Positions 10,501-23,300 of a stretch of 64,000 nucleotides of DNA are shown here, piece by piece. How positions within the stretch are numbered: the first letter of the stretch is position 1; each line of letters starts with the position of its first letter. The notes beneath the pieces were generated by a model. The model did no database searches, was not told the origin of the DNA, and was given only the letters and a program-made list of their open reading frames with translations. This stretch comes from Salminus brasiliensis (lineage: Eukaryota > Chordata > Actinopteri > Characiformes > Bryconidae): the NCBI RefSeq assembly GCF_030463535.1, contig NC_132879.1:47062094-47126093 (forward strand). The letters are read 5' to 3'. The position numbers were made by a program, and so were the translations under genes.

Positions 10501-13500
10501 TACATCAAAAATATAGACTTTGTCCACTACATCACAGATGCCACATGATTGCTATCAGGCTTGTCCAGCATTACACTCGGCTCGTGGAAACTAGCATTAC
10601 CTTAAAAGTGAATTGCAATGTTTCTGTATTAAAAGTTGATGTGTAACAGCTGTTATAGATTGTGTTCATAATTTTTGCATCTGTATATCGCAAAGGATAT
10701 ACCAGGACCATGGCTATAGCTATCTGTTAGTATAGTGCTAACCTCATACCTCGCCTAAACTTATTGAGTTAGTTTCAAACAGACTTGTTTAAGTGGATTC
10801 CAGCTTTAAGTGGATTCCAACTATTTGGCGTACTACATCTATAAATTGGCCTCCTTGATGTGGTTTGATACCAGTGTGATTTATGCATGCAAATTGTAGA
10901 TGCTAACAGATGAAATACGGCAAGTTAGCAAGCCGTAATCAGTCTAAGGGGTCTAACGGTGCAACCTTAGTATTGATTTGGCCCTGGAGTGGAAAAGAGA
11001 CCAATGTAAAGGGCTGGGATTTCAGATTGTACGTCTCTATATGTGTGTTCTTTGTAGGTGAATCTGAAATCAGGCACTAATATTCTGTACTGGAGAACCA
11101 CTGGTATTTTGTTGGGAGGGAAACCTGTGAAGCCAGTCTTGCTGAAGAATATCCAGATTGAAGGTGAGAGAGTTACACATTTTTGCATTTGTTTTACATG
11201 TATCAAAGTGATGTAAGATCAGATAACTGAGTTTATATTTTATTTAGTCAGATGTCGGTGTGTGTGTGTGTGTGATATCTGCAGGTGTGGCATACATGTC
11301 AGAGTGTTTCCCTTGCAGACCAGGCACCTTCAGTAAAACTCCAGGCTCCTCGTCTTGTGATCTCTGCCCCAGAAACACCTACTCCAACAAAGGAGCAAGC
11401 TCATGCACACCCTGCCCAGGGACACAGTACGCAGGTAGGTACAAACACACAAAGCATTTTTCAACATACTCTATATGGACAAAGTTATTGGGCACACCTT
11501 TTAATCATTGAATGCAGGTGTTCTAGTTAGTCCCATTGCCACAGGTGTATAAAATTAAGCACCCAGCCATGCAGTCTGCCTTTACACACAGTAGTGAAAG
11601 AATGGGTGGTTCTAAAGAGCTCACTAACTTCCAGCGTGGTGCTGTAATAGGATATCACCGTTGCAACAAAGCAGTTGGGAAAATTTCTTCTCTCCTAAAT
11701 AAACCATAATCAACTGTGAGTAGCATTACCGAAAAGTGTTAGGAGCCACAGCAACACAGTGGCAGACCACGTAAAGTTACAGAGTGGAGTCGCCAAGTTC
11801 CAAACCTGCTGTTAGAGCTGCAGAGGGGGCAACTTCATTTCAGTGCTAATAGATTTAGAATGGGGTGTCATAAAAACGTCTATAGACATAATGTGTGGGT
11901 GTCTCAATACTTTTGTCCATATAGTGTACACTGATCCCAAAATAATTGAATGGTGCACCATCATTCCAGAGAACACAGTTTCACTGCTCCACAACTCAGA
12001 GCTGGGGGGAGCTGGGGGGATTTACACCCCTCTATCCCACGCCTGGCATTAGACATGGTACCAATAGGTTCATGTTTATCTGCTCCAGGGAGTTCCATTC
12101 TATTAGCAGTGCTTCTTTACAGGGACTAGATAAGCTGTGTCAGCAATGGGTCCAAAATAAAGTAGTGAAATGCATTCATTACAAACATTTGGACATATAG
12201 TGTACATCATACAGTGTATGATCTTGTCAAATTTCTTGTGCTATATGTTTTTCAACATGTGACATCCTAGTGACATCCTAGTTTTTTGGGTATATTTTAT
12301 AACTACATATTCATCAGAGTGCTGTATTTGTAAGTGTGTGTGGTGAGTGTACCATCTCTGTGTGTTTTAGAGGAAGGCTGGGCGGAGTGTAAGGAGAGGC
12401 CACCATGCTCAGAGAAAGATTACTTTCAGATCCACACCGCCTGCGACAGCAGTGGCAAAGTAGGGCATTCATAAGCAAACACAGAAATGAAACCAGGTTA
12501 TTGTTTATCAGTGCTCCGATGTTTTCAATGCTGTGGTATCATTTCAGACACAGGTGCTGTATCGATGGGTGGAGCCGAAGGTCTGTGTGGAAGAAAATGT
12601 AACAGGAGCAGTGACACTGCCCCCTTCAGGGGAGAAAGAAGACTGCCCGCCCTGTAACCCAGGCTTCTACACACATAACTCGTCCACCTGCTTACCCTGC
12701 CCACCTGGGACGTTTTCTGATGGCACCACAGGTATAAAGACACATTCATTTAGCAATCCATGTGGCGCATGTACTATATATAGGTCAGTGTTTTTTTACA
12801 CAGTTTTGCCCATATCCTAGATCTAGTCAAATAACAAGATGAAGGTCGGTGGCTGAAGTTTCTACTTTAGGACAAAAGTAATATAATTCTGGTTTCAAGA
12901 AGGCAGTTACTGCTGTGTTTAGCTGTGCAGCATACCTTTGGTTATTTTTACTGATATCAGTTTGTCATACATAGTCTTTTTAAGATCACCAAGCAGCTCC
13001 GCCTAGTTTAAGGCAAGTGTGCAATAATTTAGGCATGCTGTGCAAGCCAATGACTGAAGAAAACATGGGCGCAATGGTTCCATTCCCATTCGTTCTATAG
13101 AAATGAAGCCAAAATTGTCAGCCATGGTGTCAAACTTGCAACCAGAGCCTGCGCAGTGGAGACCAAAGGCTGAACCAGACTCACCTACACATTTGGTAGT
13201 TCCGCCCTCTTCTCCCAGAGCAAGCCTCTCAGATAGCTCAGTTTAGAGTGCAGCCAAAGGACCGCTGCTGCGAGAGAGTCAGTCAGCACGCACCAGTGAC
13301 AATTAAAATAAGACAAAGACAAAGCTATGTTTCAAAGAAAATTTGGACTCTGTCCAGACCAGAAAATAAATTTGCCGGAAGTGCTGACCAGATGGAGTAC
13401 AAATACTACAGAGTCCAGCAGGTCTAAGTACACTAACGTTAGATGGCTGGCTAACAACTAACTAGATCACATTATCCATTTTACACTAACATCAGACTTA

Positions 13501-16500
13501 TCTGAAAAAAACCCTTGACTGTTAATGCAACCAGCAGCACAACACCACCTAATAAGTAACTCCGCTTTTTATGATATAGCAGAATAAAAAAAACTGATTT
13601 CTGGGGAAAATGACAAATGTGCCAATATTAGACCAGGACTGTTGGACAACTGTTGGAATTAGACACTAGAGATGGAAAAGCAGTTTAGCAGGGAAAAATG
13701 AGATGAGAAAAAGGGCTGTTCTGTCATCGAAACATTTGGGGTTGGGCAGAACTACACATCATACTGCAACCAGACAGCAGAAGCATTAGACCTGAGGTGG
13801 CTTCATTTTGAGAGACGTTGCACTGTCTGTGCTTTTCTACAGTCATTGATGCAACTTCATATGAGATTGTGGTGTAATTGACAAGCCCACCCTTTATGTC
13901 CAGAGTGCCAAGCATGTCCTGCAGGAACAGAGCCGTCACTGGCATACGAGTACAAATGGTGGAACATTCTACCCAGAAACATGAAAACTTCCTGCTTCAA
14001 TGTGGGAAACTCCAAATGTGATGACATGAATGGTAAGAAAGTTAAATAAATTCATTGCATATTTAAAAAGTATTGGGACGCCTCATTGTATCTTTAGAAA
14101 TCAAGAATATTAAAAAGATTTTGTTGGTGTCCACAAACATTTGAGCATATACTGTGTTTTAATTTTACTTCTGGTACATTTTGGTATAGCCTATTTATTC
14201 ACTACAATTCTGGTTATTAATTATACACAGAAATTGTAATGAAATTAAAAAAGAGCCCTTATATAGCACTGAACTATCTTGTGTAAGGCCACTTTATGAC
14301 AAAAAAAAACAAAGAAATTGGTGGCTTTTAGAGAAATGATTTTTGGAATAAAAATGTTTCATAAGCCTATTTACAACCCTGTTATTTTGCCTTAGAATGT
14401 AAGACACTGATTTTTCTTTTGGTGGATTTTTTTATTTGCTGATTTACATTATCATGACACCCACAGTTGCATAGTATTGCCTAGCCTAGCTTGGATTAGG
14501 AGACAACAGTGTTTAAATGTTTTAAGGTATGCCACTTCCATGTACCGAACTCTCGTTATTTAACTCTGCCTAGATAAGTACAGTTTTCCATTCTAGGACA
14601 CCTTAATGTGTTTTGCAACAAAACCCACTAAGGAGAAAGCAGGGAGAGGCCAGAGATAGGGCCCAAACAGCTAGACCATAGCTGTGTCTGAAACTGTGCC
14701 CTATTCACTATATTGTGCACTACTTCTGCGTTTCCGCCATTTCGTAGTGATGTCCGAAAATGTAGAAGATTGAAGATTTGTGTGCAGCGTCTCTGAGGAA
14801 GGCAGATGTTCAGACTGTTCATGCAAAACCTTCTGCAGTTACACAGCAGTGTGCTCACAGCTCAAATCGACCAGTAGCTTGTCGGATTCTGTTTCCTATG
14901 ATAGTTCTCTATATAGTGATCTGGATTTTCACATGTAGGATACTGCGAATAGGGAACAGTTAAAGACACAGCTCATGATAAAGGTAGAGCATAGAGACGC
15001 AACTAGAAAACGAGGCCGACACAAGGCCAAGTCGGGACTACTCGTACTTGTATATATATATTATTATTATTATTTTTTTTTTGTCAATTGATGTTTTTAA
15101 TACATAAAAATCTTGAATGAATGAAGAACTGAATGCTTGGAATTTCTAAATGCATTGAATCTGAAAATTAGTGTACTTTTACAGAATTACTATGATCACT
15201 CGGTGAGACCGTCGACTGTCAGTGTACTAAAATCCTTCTGTTACTGATTCATATGAGTTTGTGTTCAGGTTGGGAGGTGGCTGGGGACCACATCCACAGT
15301 GGAATTGGAGGTTCCGATAATGATTATCTCATTCTGAGTCTACGAGTGCCTGGATTTAAGTGAGTCTGAATCCTCTTTGACTGAAGACGAAACAAAGCCC
15401 CTGCGAAGTGCAGCTCATTAAAATGGTTCTAAATTGTTCAAATAAGCCAAACACATAGTCACACAGAGTTTGAACCAATAGAGGCCCAGCTGCTGTTGTT
15501 TGCAGGCTCATCTTGTGCCAACATGCATTTACTGTTCCTCTCTCACTTTTACTTTCACAGACTCCCAACTTCCATAGCTGGGGTGACAGCCAGCGAGTTT
15601 GGCCGAATCACATTTGTTTTTGAGACCATCTGCAGTGCTGACTGTGAACTCTACTTTATGATGGTAAACTCATTGTGCAGGCTGGAATTGATTTGGATAA
15701 GGATAATAACAGCACAGTATCCAAAGTAATCTGATTTAGTAAAAATCCACTGCTTACTTTAGCTATTAAATTATGAATTTGATGAATCATCACACCCGTC
15801 AACTATTATATCCCTGCTGTCCAATGAAAGATGTCCATGATCTCCATCTGTTTTCTCCATGAAAATGATGAATGAACGAATGGATGAATGGACCAATAGA
15901 ATTGCTTTGCGTAAACTCTTATTTTACATCAACTTCTATTAAAAATTAAGGGCATTTTTTCTTTCTCCTGTAAAGTCAGTGGTCATTTTTGATGAAAGAC
16001 AGGCATTGTCTAACGATCACTATACTGCCAGATGGTGTTTGAGTGAAGGTAGTCGTATTCCCATTGTTATTTTAGATGAATTTAGATAAAAACACAGAGG
16101 CGCTATTCTGGACGATAGGTCCACAGAAACAGCAGAACCACCATAACTGTTGTCTATTCATATTTGAGTGCTGGTTGATACCAGCGCCGGACGTCCGCAT
16201 TGCTCTGTGTCCATACCCTTTTGTCACTTTGGCCTTGTGGCTGCAGTAGTTGTGACCAGCCTTTAGTAACTATTGGTAGGGATCTTTGTTCTTGTAGCCG
16301 CTAAATCTGTTTGCTATTTAAGCAATATATTTGTCTGCTCGTCCAGTGAATTTGGGACAAAGAGAAAATGTTAAGACTAGTATGTGAGCTTTACGTTGAT
16401 TGACTGTGCCAATGTCTGTATTTGTGCACTTTGGGTTTGACTGGATATAAACCATATCTAATTTCTCTACTCTGCCATTATTTGTAGCCCATTTGTTTGT

Positions 16501-19500
16501 GTGGAGAATAGTATACATACAGTAGACCAGATACATTTTGTATAAATACTGCACTGCTGAATATTTTTTGCTGAACCTACAGTAATGGATTAATGTAAAT
16601 GTTTATTTACATTAAAATTATTTTTAAATGCTCAATTTATTATTTTTTTAGATTAATCGACTAATTGATGAAACAATCAATATATTAATTGATAGAAAAT
16701 AGTCTCAGAAGTGGCAGCCCTAGGGATATACGTATGTCCAATAGCAGTGAATAAAAAAACAAAATGAATTGTTATGTGTATCCCAGCAGTTTAGTATCAG
16801 GTGTGTTTGATCCTCTGGGTCTTTGCTGCAGGATGTGAACAGGAAGAGCACTAATGTGGTGGAGTCGTGGGAAGGCACCAAAACCAAACGAGCATACACA
16901 CACATCATGACTAAGAATGCATCAGTGTCTTATACATGGGCCTTCCAACGCACCAACAAGCCTTCGGATGTAAGTTACTTCTTTACACACGCACACATTA
17001 TTCAGACTAAATTAGTTTCACATGAGGAGGATACAAAGGTAATGTAATTTTACAACAGCTGTTGAAATCTGTGAAATAAGAAAATGGGCCAATTCCAAAA
17101 CTGTTATGTAACAGTCTTGGCTAATTTTATTCACACTGTTAAAAAATTAACAAAAGCCCAGCCCACTAGTGAAAGCTTTTTAAGGTTAAATGCAACAACT
17201 ACTGAGGGAGAATATGGAAGTCAGGCTAAAAAGGCTGAAAACTAACGCTAAGCTGGCTGGAAAAGGGGGAAGGTCTGACTGAAAAGGTACTAGGCTGAAA
17301 GCTAACTCAGCTGACAGGCTACAATCCAACAACACGGTCCGGTATTAATTGCAAAAGATTTTTGTTTGTACAGCATTTGCTATGCTAGGCTACACTAAGC
17401 TAGACTGTACTACCCAGCTGTGGGTTGTGTTGGGGATGTAAACCAGCCAATAAAAGAAGAGCTATATTTCTATTTTTTTTGGCATTTTTTTTCCACCATA
17501 AAAGGAAAATCAGCATGTTTAATTCTAGGGCAAAACAACAGGGTTGTAAATAGGCTTGGAAAACCACATCTGAGCATTTTCACATCAACCAAAGTCATAC
17601 TTATTGTTTATACACCAAATAGAAACTTATATACTCAATAAAAAAATGTGCAGTCTAGCGTTGTTTAGAATATGTAAAAGTGTTAGTTTATGATCATATT
17701 TCTTTAGTACTGATAGATTCAGATGAGGCCAAAATAACTGAGTAACACCAGTAATTTCAGAAACACCAGTAACTGCATTACTCGTCCTCCCCATGTTAAA
17801 CTGTCTTTACATTACAAGATAAGATGTGCAAGTAGCACATACATAAACACTTAATGAAAATCCTTTAAAAACTGTTAGTGTGCAAGTTACAAACTGTTAA
17901 GATTCTACCCAATCAGTGGTCCTTCATTCTCTGTCTCTGTATCAGGTGCGTCACTACGTGAATGACATAGTGAAGATCTACTCCATCACAGTCACGAACG
18001 CTCTGGACGGCTCAGCCTCTTCCTGCCACGCCTGTGCGCTGGTGAGTCAGGAGAGCGGCTCGTCCTGTGTGCCTTGCCCCCCCGGCCACTTCATAGACAA
18101 AGACACCAACCAGTGCGAGGAGTGCCCACCCAACACCTTCCTCTCTGGTCACCACATCTATGGCCAAGAGGCCTGTCAGTCATGTGGCCCTGGAAGCAAA
18201 AGCAATAAGGTGCGTGTGTCTAAATACATGGATTTGACCATAAGACAGGAGTAGATACAAACCTGTACACTAAGTGTGTGTGTTTCTTGTTTGCAGGAAC
18301 ATTCGGTTTGCTTCAACGACTGCTCCTTCTCCCACACTGATCAGAACCGAACGTTGACCTATGACCTCAGTGCCTTAAGTTCGGTGGGATCCATCATGAA
18401 TGGGCCAAGTTTCACATCCAAGGGAACCAAATACTACCACCAGTTTAACATCAGCCTGTGTGGAGCAGAGGTACATATTTCTGAGATCTGTTTTCGGTGT
18501 TCATCTTTTTGGAAATGCTGAAAATGCTGTTGATCATGCAGTTAACTTGTGCATGCTTGACTTACAACAGACAGGTATAGCCTTAATGGGGCCCTAAGCA
18601 AATTTTCATTTGGGGCCCCCCATACCACTACCTCAGCACCAGATTTTTATTCATTCATTCATTTTTATTTTCATTCCATAGGTAGAGAGATATTGTGCAA
18701 TATGCTGAAGCGCCCGGGCCTTTATTAAGCACTCAAGCGGCGCACATTTCCATTTGCCCAACAGTGGCAGCAGCCAGCAGCAGAAATTGATTAACCTAGT
18801 GTTGGTGTGCCAACAATGAGAATAAATTAATATAAAATGGATTTTACCTGTGTAATACCATTTCATTTTAGAATTCAATGTGATTTTTAAAATATATATT
18901 TTTTATCATGATATCTTGTTGCTTTTGGAGGCCCTCTGATAGCTTTGGGGCCCTAAGCGGTTGTGTACTTCGAGTATGCCTGACAACAGAGTTTACTCTT
19001 GCAGAATGATTTAACAAAACATACTGTGCCCAAATGTGGACAGTTTTAGACAGTATGTGTGGAAAGCCTATTCACAAAGCTTTCCTAGAAGAAAAACATA
19101 TGAAGAATCTAAAGATTTATCCTACTATAATGATTTAATCATATCCATGACACAGGAACAGCCTAAAGAATTTATTGTAAATTCTTATAGACTTCAAAAA
19201 AGCGTAATTTAAGCACAATAAATAAATTAATTAATACAACTTTGACGGTTAAATAAATCTGAATATAAAAGCAACAAGAATATTACTACTAAACTCCAAT
19301 ACTCCTAACTAATAATAATAACTTGTATATGGCTTTTATTGTGATGGTCTTTATTATGAAAAATATTGTCACATACATTTGAGTTTACATTACCCACCCC
19401 TAACACAGAAGTGTTTCAGTCTTTTTGACGATCTGTCTGTCACTTCACTGTGTCGCTTCACTGCAGGGGAGGAAGGTGGCTGTCTGTACAGACAACGTCA

Positions 19501-20321
19501 CAGATCTGTCCACCAAGGACTTGCAGAGCGAGGCTGCTGGCCTCAACAATTACGTGCAGACTTTTGTTTGCCAGTCCACAATCATCCCAGCAGATGGGCG
19601 GGGCTTCCGGACGGCCCTCTCTTCTCAGTCTATCAGTCTGGCCGACACCTTCCTTGGTGAGTGGGAGCATGATTGAGTATCATTTAATAATTTCATATAA
19701 TTTAACCCCTTAACACAGAAAGGCTTGTTGCACACTAAGGCGTATTTTTCAGTAAGTTTTTAATAACACAACCAGCTGGCAGGCCTTAGCCTGTTCTGAC
19801 AGATACAGCTTCAGAAGCTCCATTGTGACACTGGAATTAAAATGGTCAGTATTGTCAGTAATGTAGTAATGTAGTAATTATAATGCCCCAGTTGCCATTT
19901 TTTATTTTAAACATTAGAGAGTCATCACAATCTCAGATTTGAAAAGGATCGAAGACATTTGGCTATGTTTGCTTTCCTACAGCAGTTCCATCTGTATGTG
20001 TTTCTTACTCTGGAGAAGTGCCATCCCCACTGTTTCTTAATAGTGCTCATTTTTAGTGTAGTTGTGCATTCAGTTGCTTGTTTATTACAGACAACATTGT
20101 TTGTTTTTCACCACACACAATATTTGAGGAAGCTGTTGTCAGCCTTGTTAGATAGAGTCAGAAGGAGTAGGCCACTGAGCCTGGATCCAGAGCTATCAGT
20201 TCCTGCAGGACAGCCTGCTGCGAGGGCCTTAATCGTTTCTAAGCTGACATAATCTGAGCCTCGTCTTTATACACCAATAAGGGTCTCTCCCTCTCTTTCT
20301 CTCTCTTTATGCCAATCAATA

Positions 20322-20371
<50 letters not shown>

Positions 20372-23300
20372 GAACCACAGTGGATAGCACTCTAGATGGA
20401 GTGAGTGTAAGACCAGACCTCTTTCCTGGAACCTCACACAAACTTCCAGACATCAACTTTTTCTTTCGGTGAGTCAGTTGTGTCATTTATAATAATAATA
20501 ATAATACCATTTATATAACACTTTTATCTAACCCAAAGATGCTTTACATTAGCAACCACAACAAAAACAAAAGTCAACACACAAAAACTTACATTTCCCA
20601 GCAGGAAGAGTGAAACAGCCTGGGCTCCTAGCCTTGGCATAAAGCGTCCTTAGCTGGCCCAGATAGAATTCTTATGGGGGGGGGGGGTGTCTGAAAGGCC
20701 TGATCGCTACCATATAAAGTTCTTTTCACACGTGAACTTCTGAAAATATCTAGAGAATCAGGTCCAGACATTATCCTGAGTGGCCTTTTCGCACATTTAG
20801 CGTACAGGCAAAGATTTTTAGTGTCAGATACGTTCTCACTACAGGTGAGTGCCTGTGTAGTGCTTCGGTACAGCATGACGCAAAGGCCCTGTTTACACCT
20901 GGCGGCAATAGTCTCTCTTGGAGAGACTGCTCAGGAAGACTGTGAACAGCTTAGATTAACAGCTGGGGTTCTACAGTGTGGTGAAACAATAGATGGTTCT
21001 CACTTTCTCGTAGCAGGAGATCCAAAAAATCCATGGTCCACAATAATAATGACCTATTAACATTGAACAGGAAAATGATGTGTTCTGTTCATACATGGGC
21101 TTAATCGAACATTTCATGGACTTTGTACTAGGCACCTGGCAGGATAAAGTCTGAGAAGTTCCAGGTAACTGCGCATGTCTAAAAGGGGCTAATCTATGAT
21201 CAGCTCAAAAAAAACTGCTAGCTGAGTGGCAGGCCCAGAGAGCCTCTGAGTTGCTGTAAAGAGTCACCATAGAAGGCCAAACTTAACAGTCCTCTGGGGT
21301 ACGATGTAGACTGACTCCAGTGGTGGGCCCAGAAAAGAAATACTTAATCGGCCAACCCAGTTCCAAATCCACTTACACACAACACAGAAAAGCTCCAGCG
21401 GCTGGCCTGGAAGCCCTCTAGCAATGTAAAGTCACTCTGGTAGCCGACACACAAACCCTCATGACTGTGATTGGCAAACACTCAAAGCCATGGGGGAAAC
21501 AACACCCGCAGCCAGCAGGAAAACACTGCGAATACACACACGTAGAACACAAAGAATACAGAAACAAAAGATGCGTATATGGAAAGATACTCTTAATAAA
21601 TATTGAGTATTAATACCATTATTCTTAAGAGTGTATGAGTGCTTATAATACATATCCCAGAGATTGATTGCTTTATTTAAGTGTGCTTTGCTCTTTATCC
21701 AAGCTCTCCTCTGGTCACTGCTTCATGTGAGCACGGCCGCAGTGCCGTCATTACTCTGCGCTGCAACCCTGAGAAAGGAGAGCGTGGAGAACTGACAGTA
21801 TCAAGGTGTGTGTGTATGTGTGTGTGTGTTTTAGTGTAAGCCTGGTCATACGTAGTATGTGTATATACATATATACATATATATATACTAGACTTTAAAA
21901 TGTGTTTATGTGTATGTGTGTGTGTGTGTGTGTGTGTTCAGTAAGTGTCCTGCAGGTACCTGTGATGGATGTATGTTTTATTTTCTGTGGGAGAGTTCCA
22001 GTGCCTGTCCAATCTGCACAGAAGCAGACTACCACTCAATAGAGGGAGCGTGCAAGGGAGGCATGCAGGTAGCTGACAACTCTTTAGTTTAACTTTTTAG
22101 TGCTCTGTTTTACTGTTGTTGCTATGCTCTCATTGATGCCTTTGGCTCTCATTTTAAGGCAGATAAACAAGTGTTTGGTACAAATCAGGCAGGGGGCTCA
22201 AATTGGTTAGCGAAAACGGAGACTAGCGACACTATCATTGCTCCTCCAGGCTCATCACGCCAGCAATTGCACTATGTAACATTGGTAAAGTGTGCAGGTG
22301 ATCGCTTGTAGAAACTGCGTAACACGAGTCATATTTGTGTAAAGTTCTTTATCACTTAGCTTGTCTTTTGTGTCCTTTGGTGGTGGCTTAAAGCGCAAAT
22401 TACACTTTGTGACTGTAGGGGGAGCCCAGGAGCCACAAATACTAATTCTCCATAATGCTGCTTTAATGTTAAGCGGCGTGTGTTTTATAATATTAATGTA
22501 TTAAAATATTCATGATTATGTGAATAAATTCAATTCTTTATTAGTTCAACCAGTCATGTCAGCATGCTAACATAATGCCAGCTAGCCTTAACTGTCATTC
22601 TCTTATGAAATTTCTCTTTGGCACCAGGACACCCTGTATGTGTGGAATGAGCCAAAGCTTTGCACTAAAGGGGTCTCCCTCCCTGAGAAGAGCTCCACCC
22701 CCTGTGAAGCAGTCCCCCTGTGGTTGAAGGTTGGGATAGGGGGTGGGGCATTTATGGCTGTCCTCCTCATCTCTCTCACATGTTACTTCTGGAAGAAAAA
22801 CAAGAAGTGAGTAACCCATGTCAAAAAAAGTAGTAATTCATGTAATTGTTTTTTTTCGCTTAATTGCTCATTGACTTCTTGTGCCTCTTTCCAACAGGCT
22901 GGAGTATAAATATTCCCGCCTTGTAATGTCTGCTAATAAAGAGTGTGAGTTGCCAGCCGCAGACAGCTGTGCACTGGTGGAAGGCGAGGGCGAGGAGAAC
23001 GAGGATGATGTCGTTTACTCAAACACGCCATCGTTACTGGGAAAACTGAAGGCCATTGCCAGCAAGGTTAGAAACTGCACTGCGTTATACTACTCATTCA
23101 CTGGGGTGTAGCTGACACGTACACGTTTAACCCTTCAAAGCCTGAACCATCAAATAACTGCCAGAAAATTCAAATTCTTTAAAACTGGAGTGTTTATTTG
23201 ACCTTCTGACCAGCTATTTAGAAAAAGAAATGAAATAGCACTTTGCATATATGACTTCAATTTTGTATTATATTTGATACAACAGGAATTTATACAAGTT

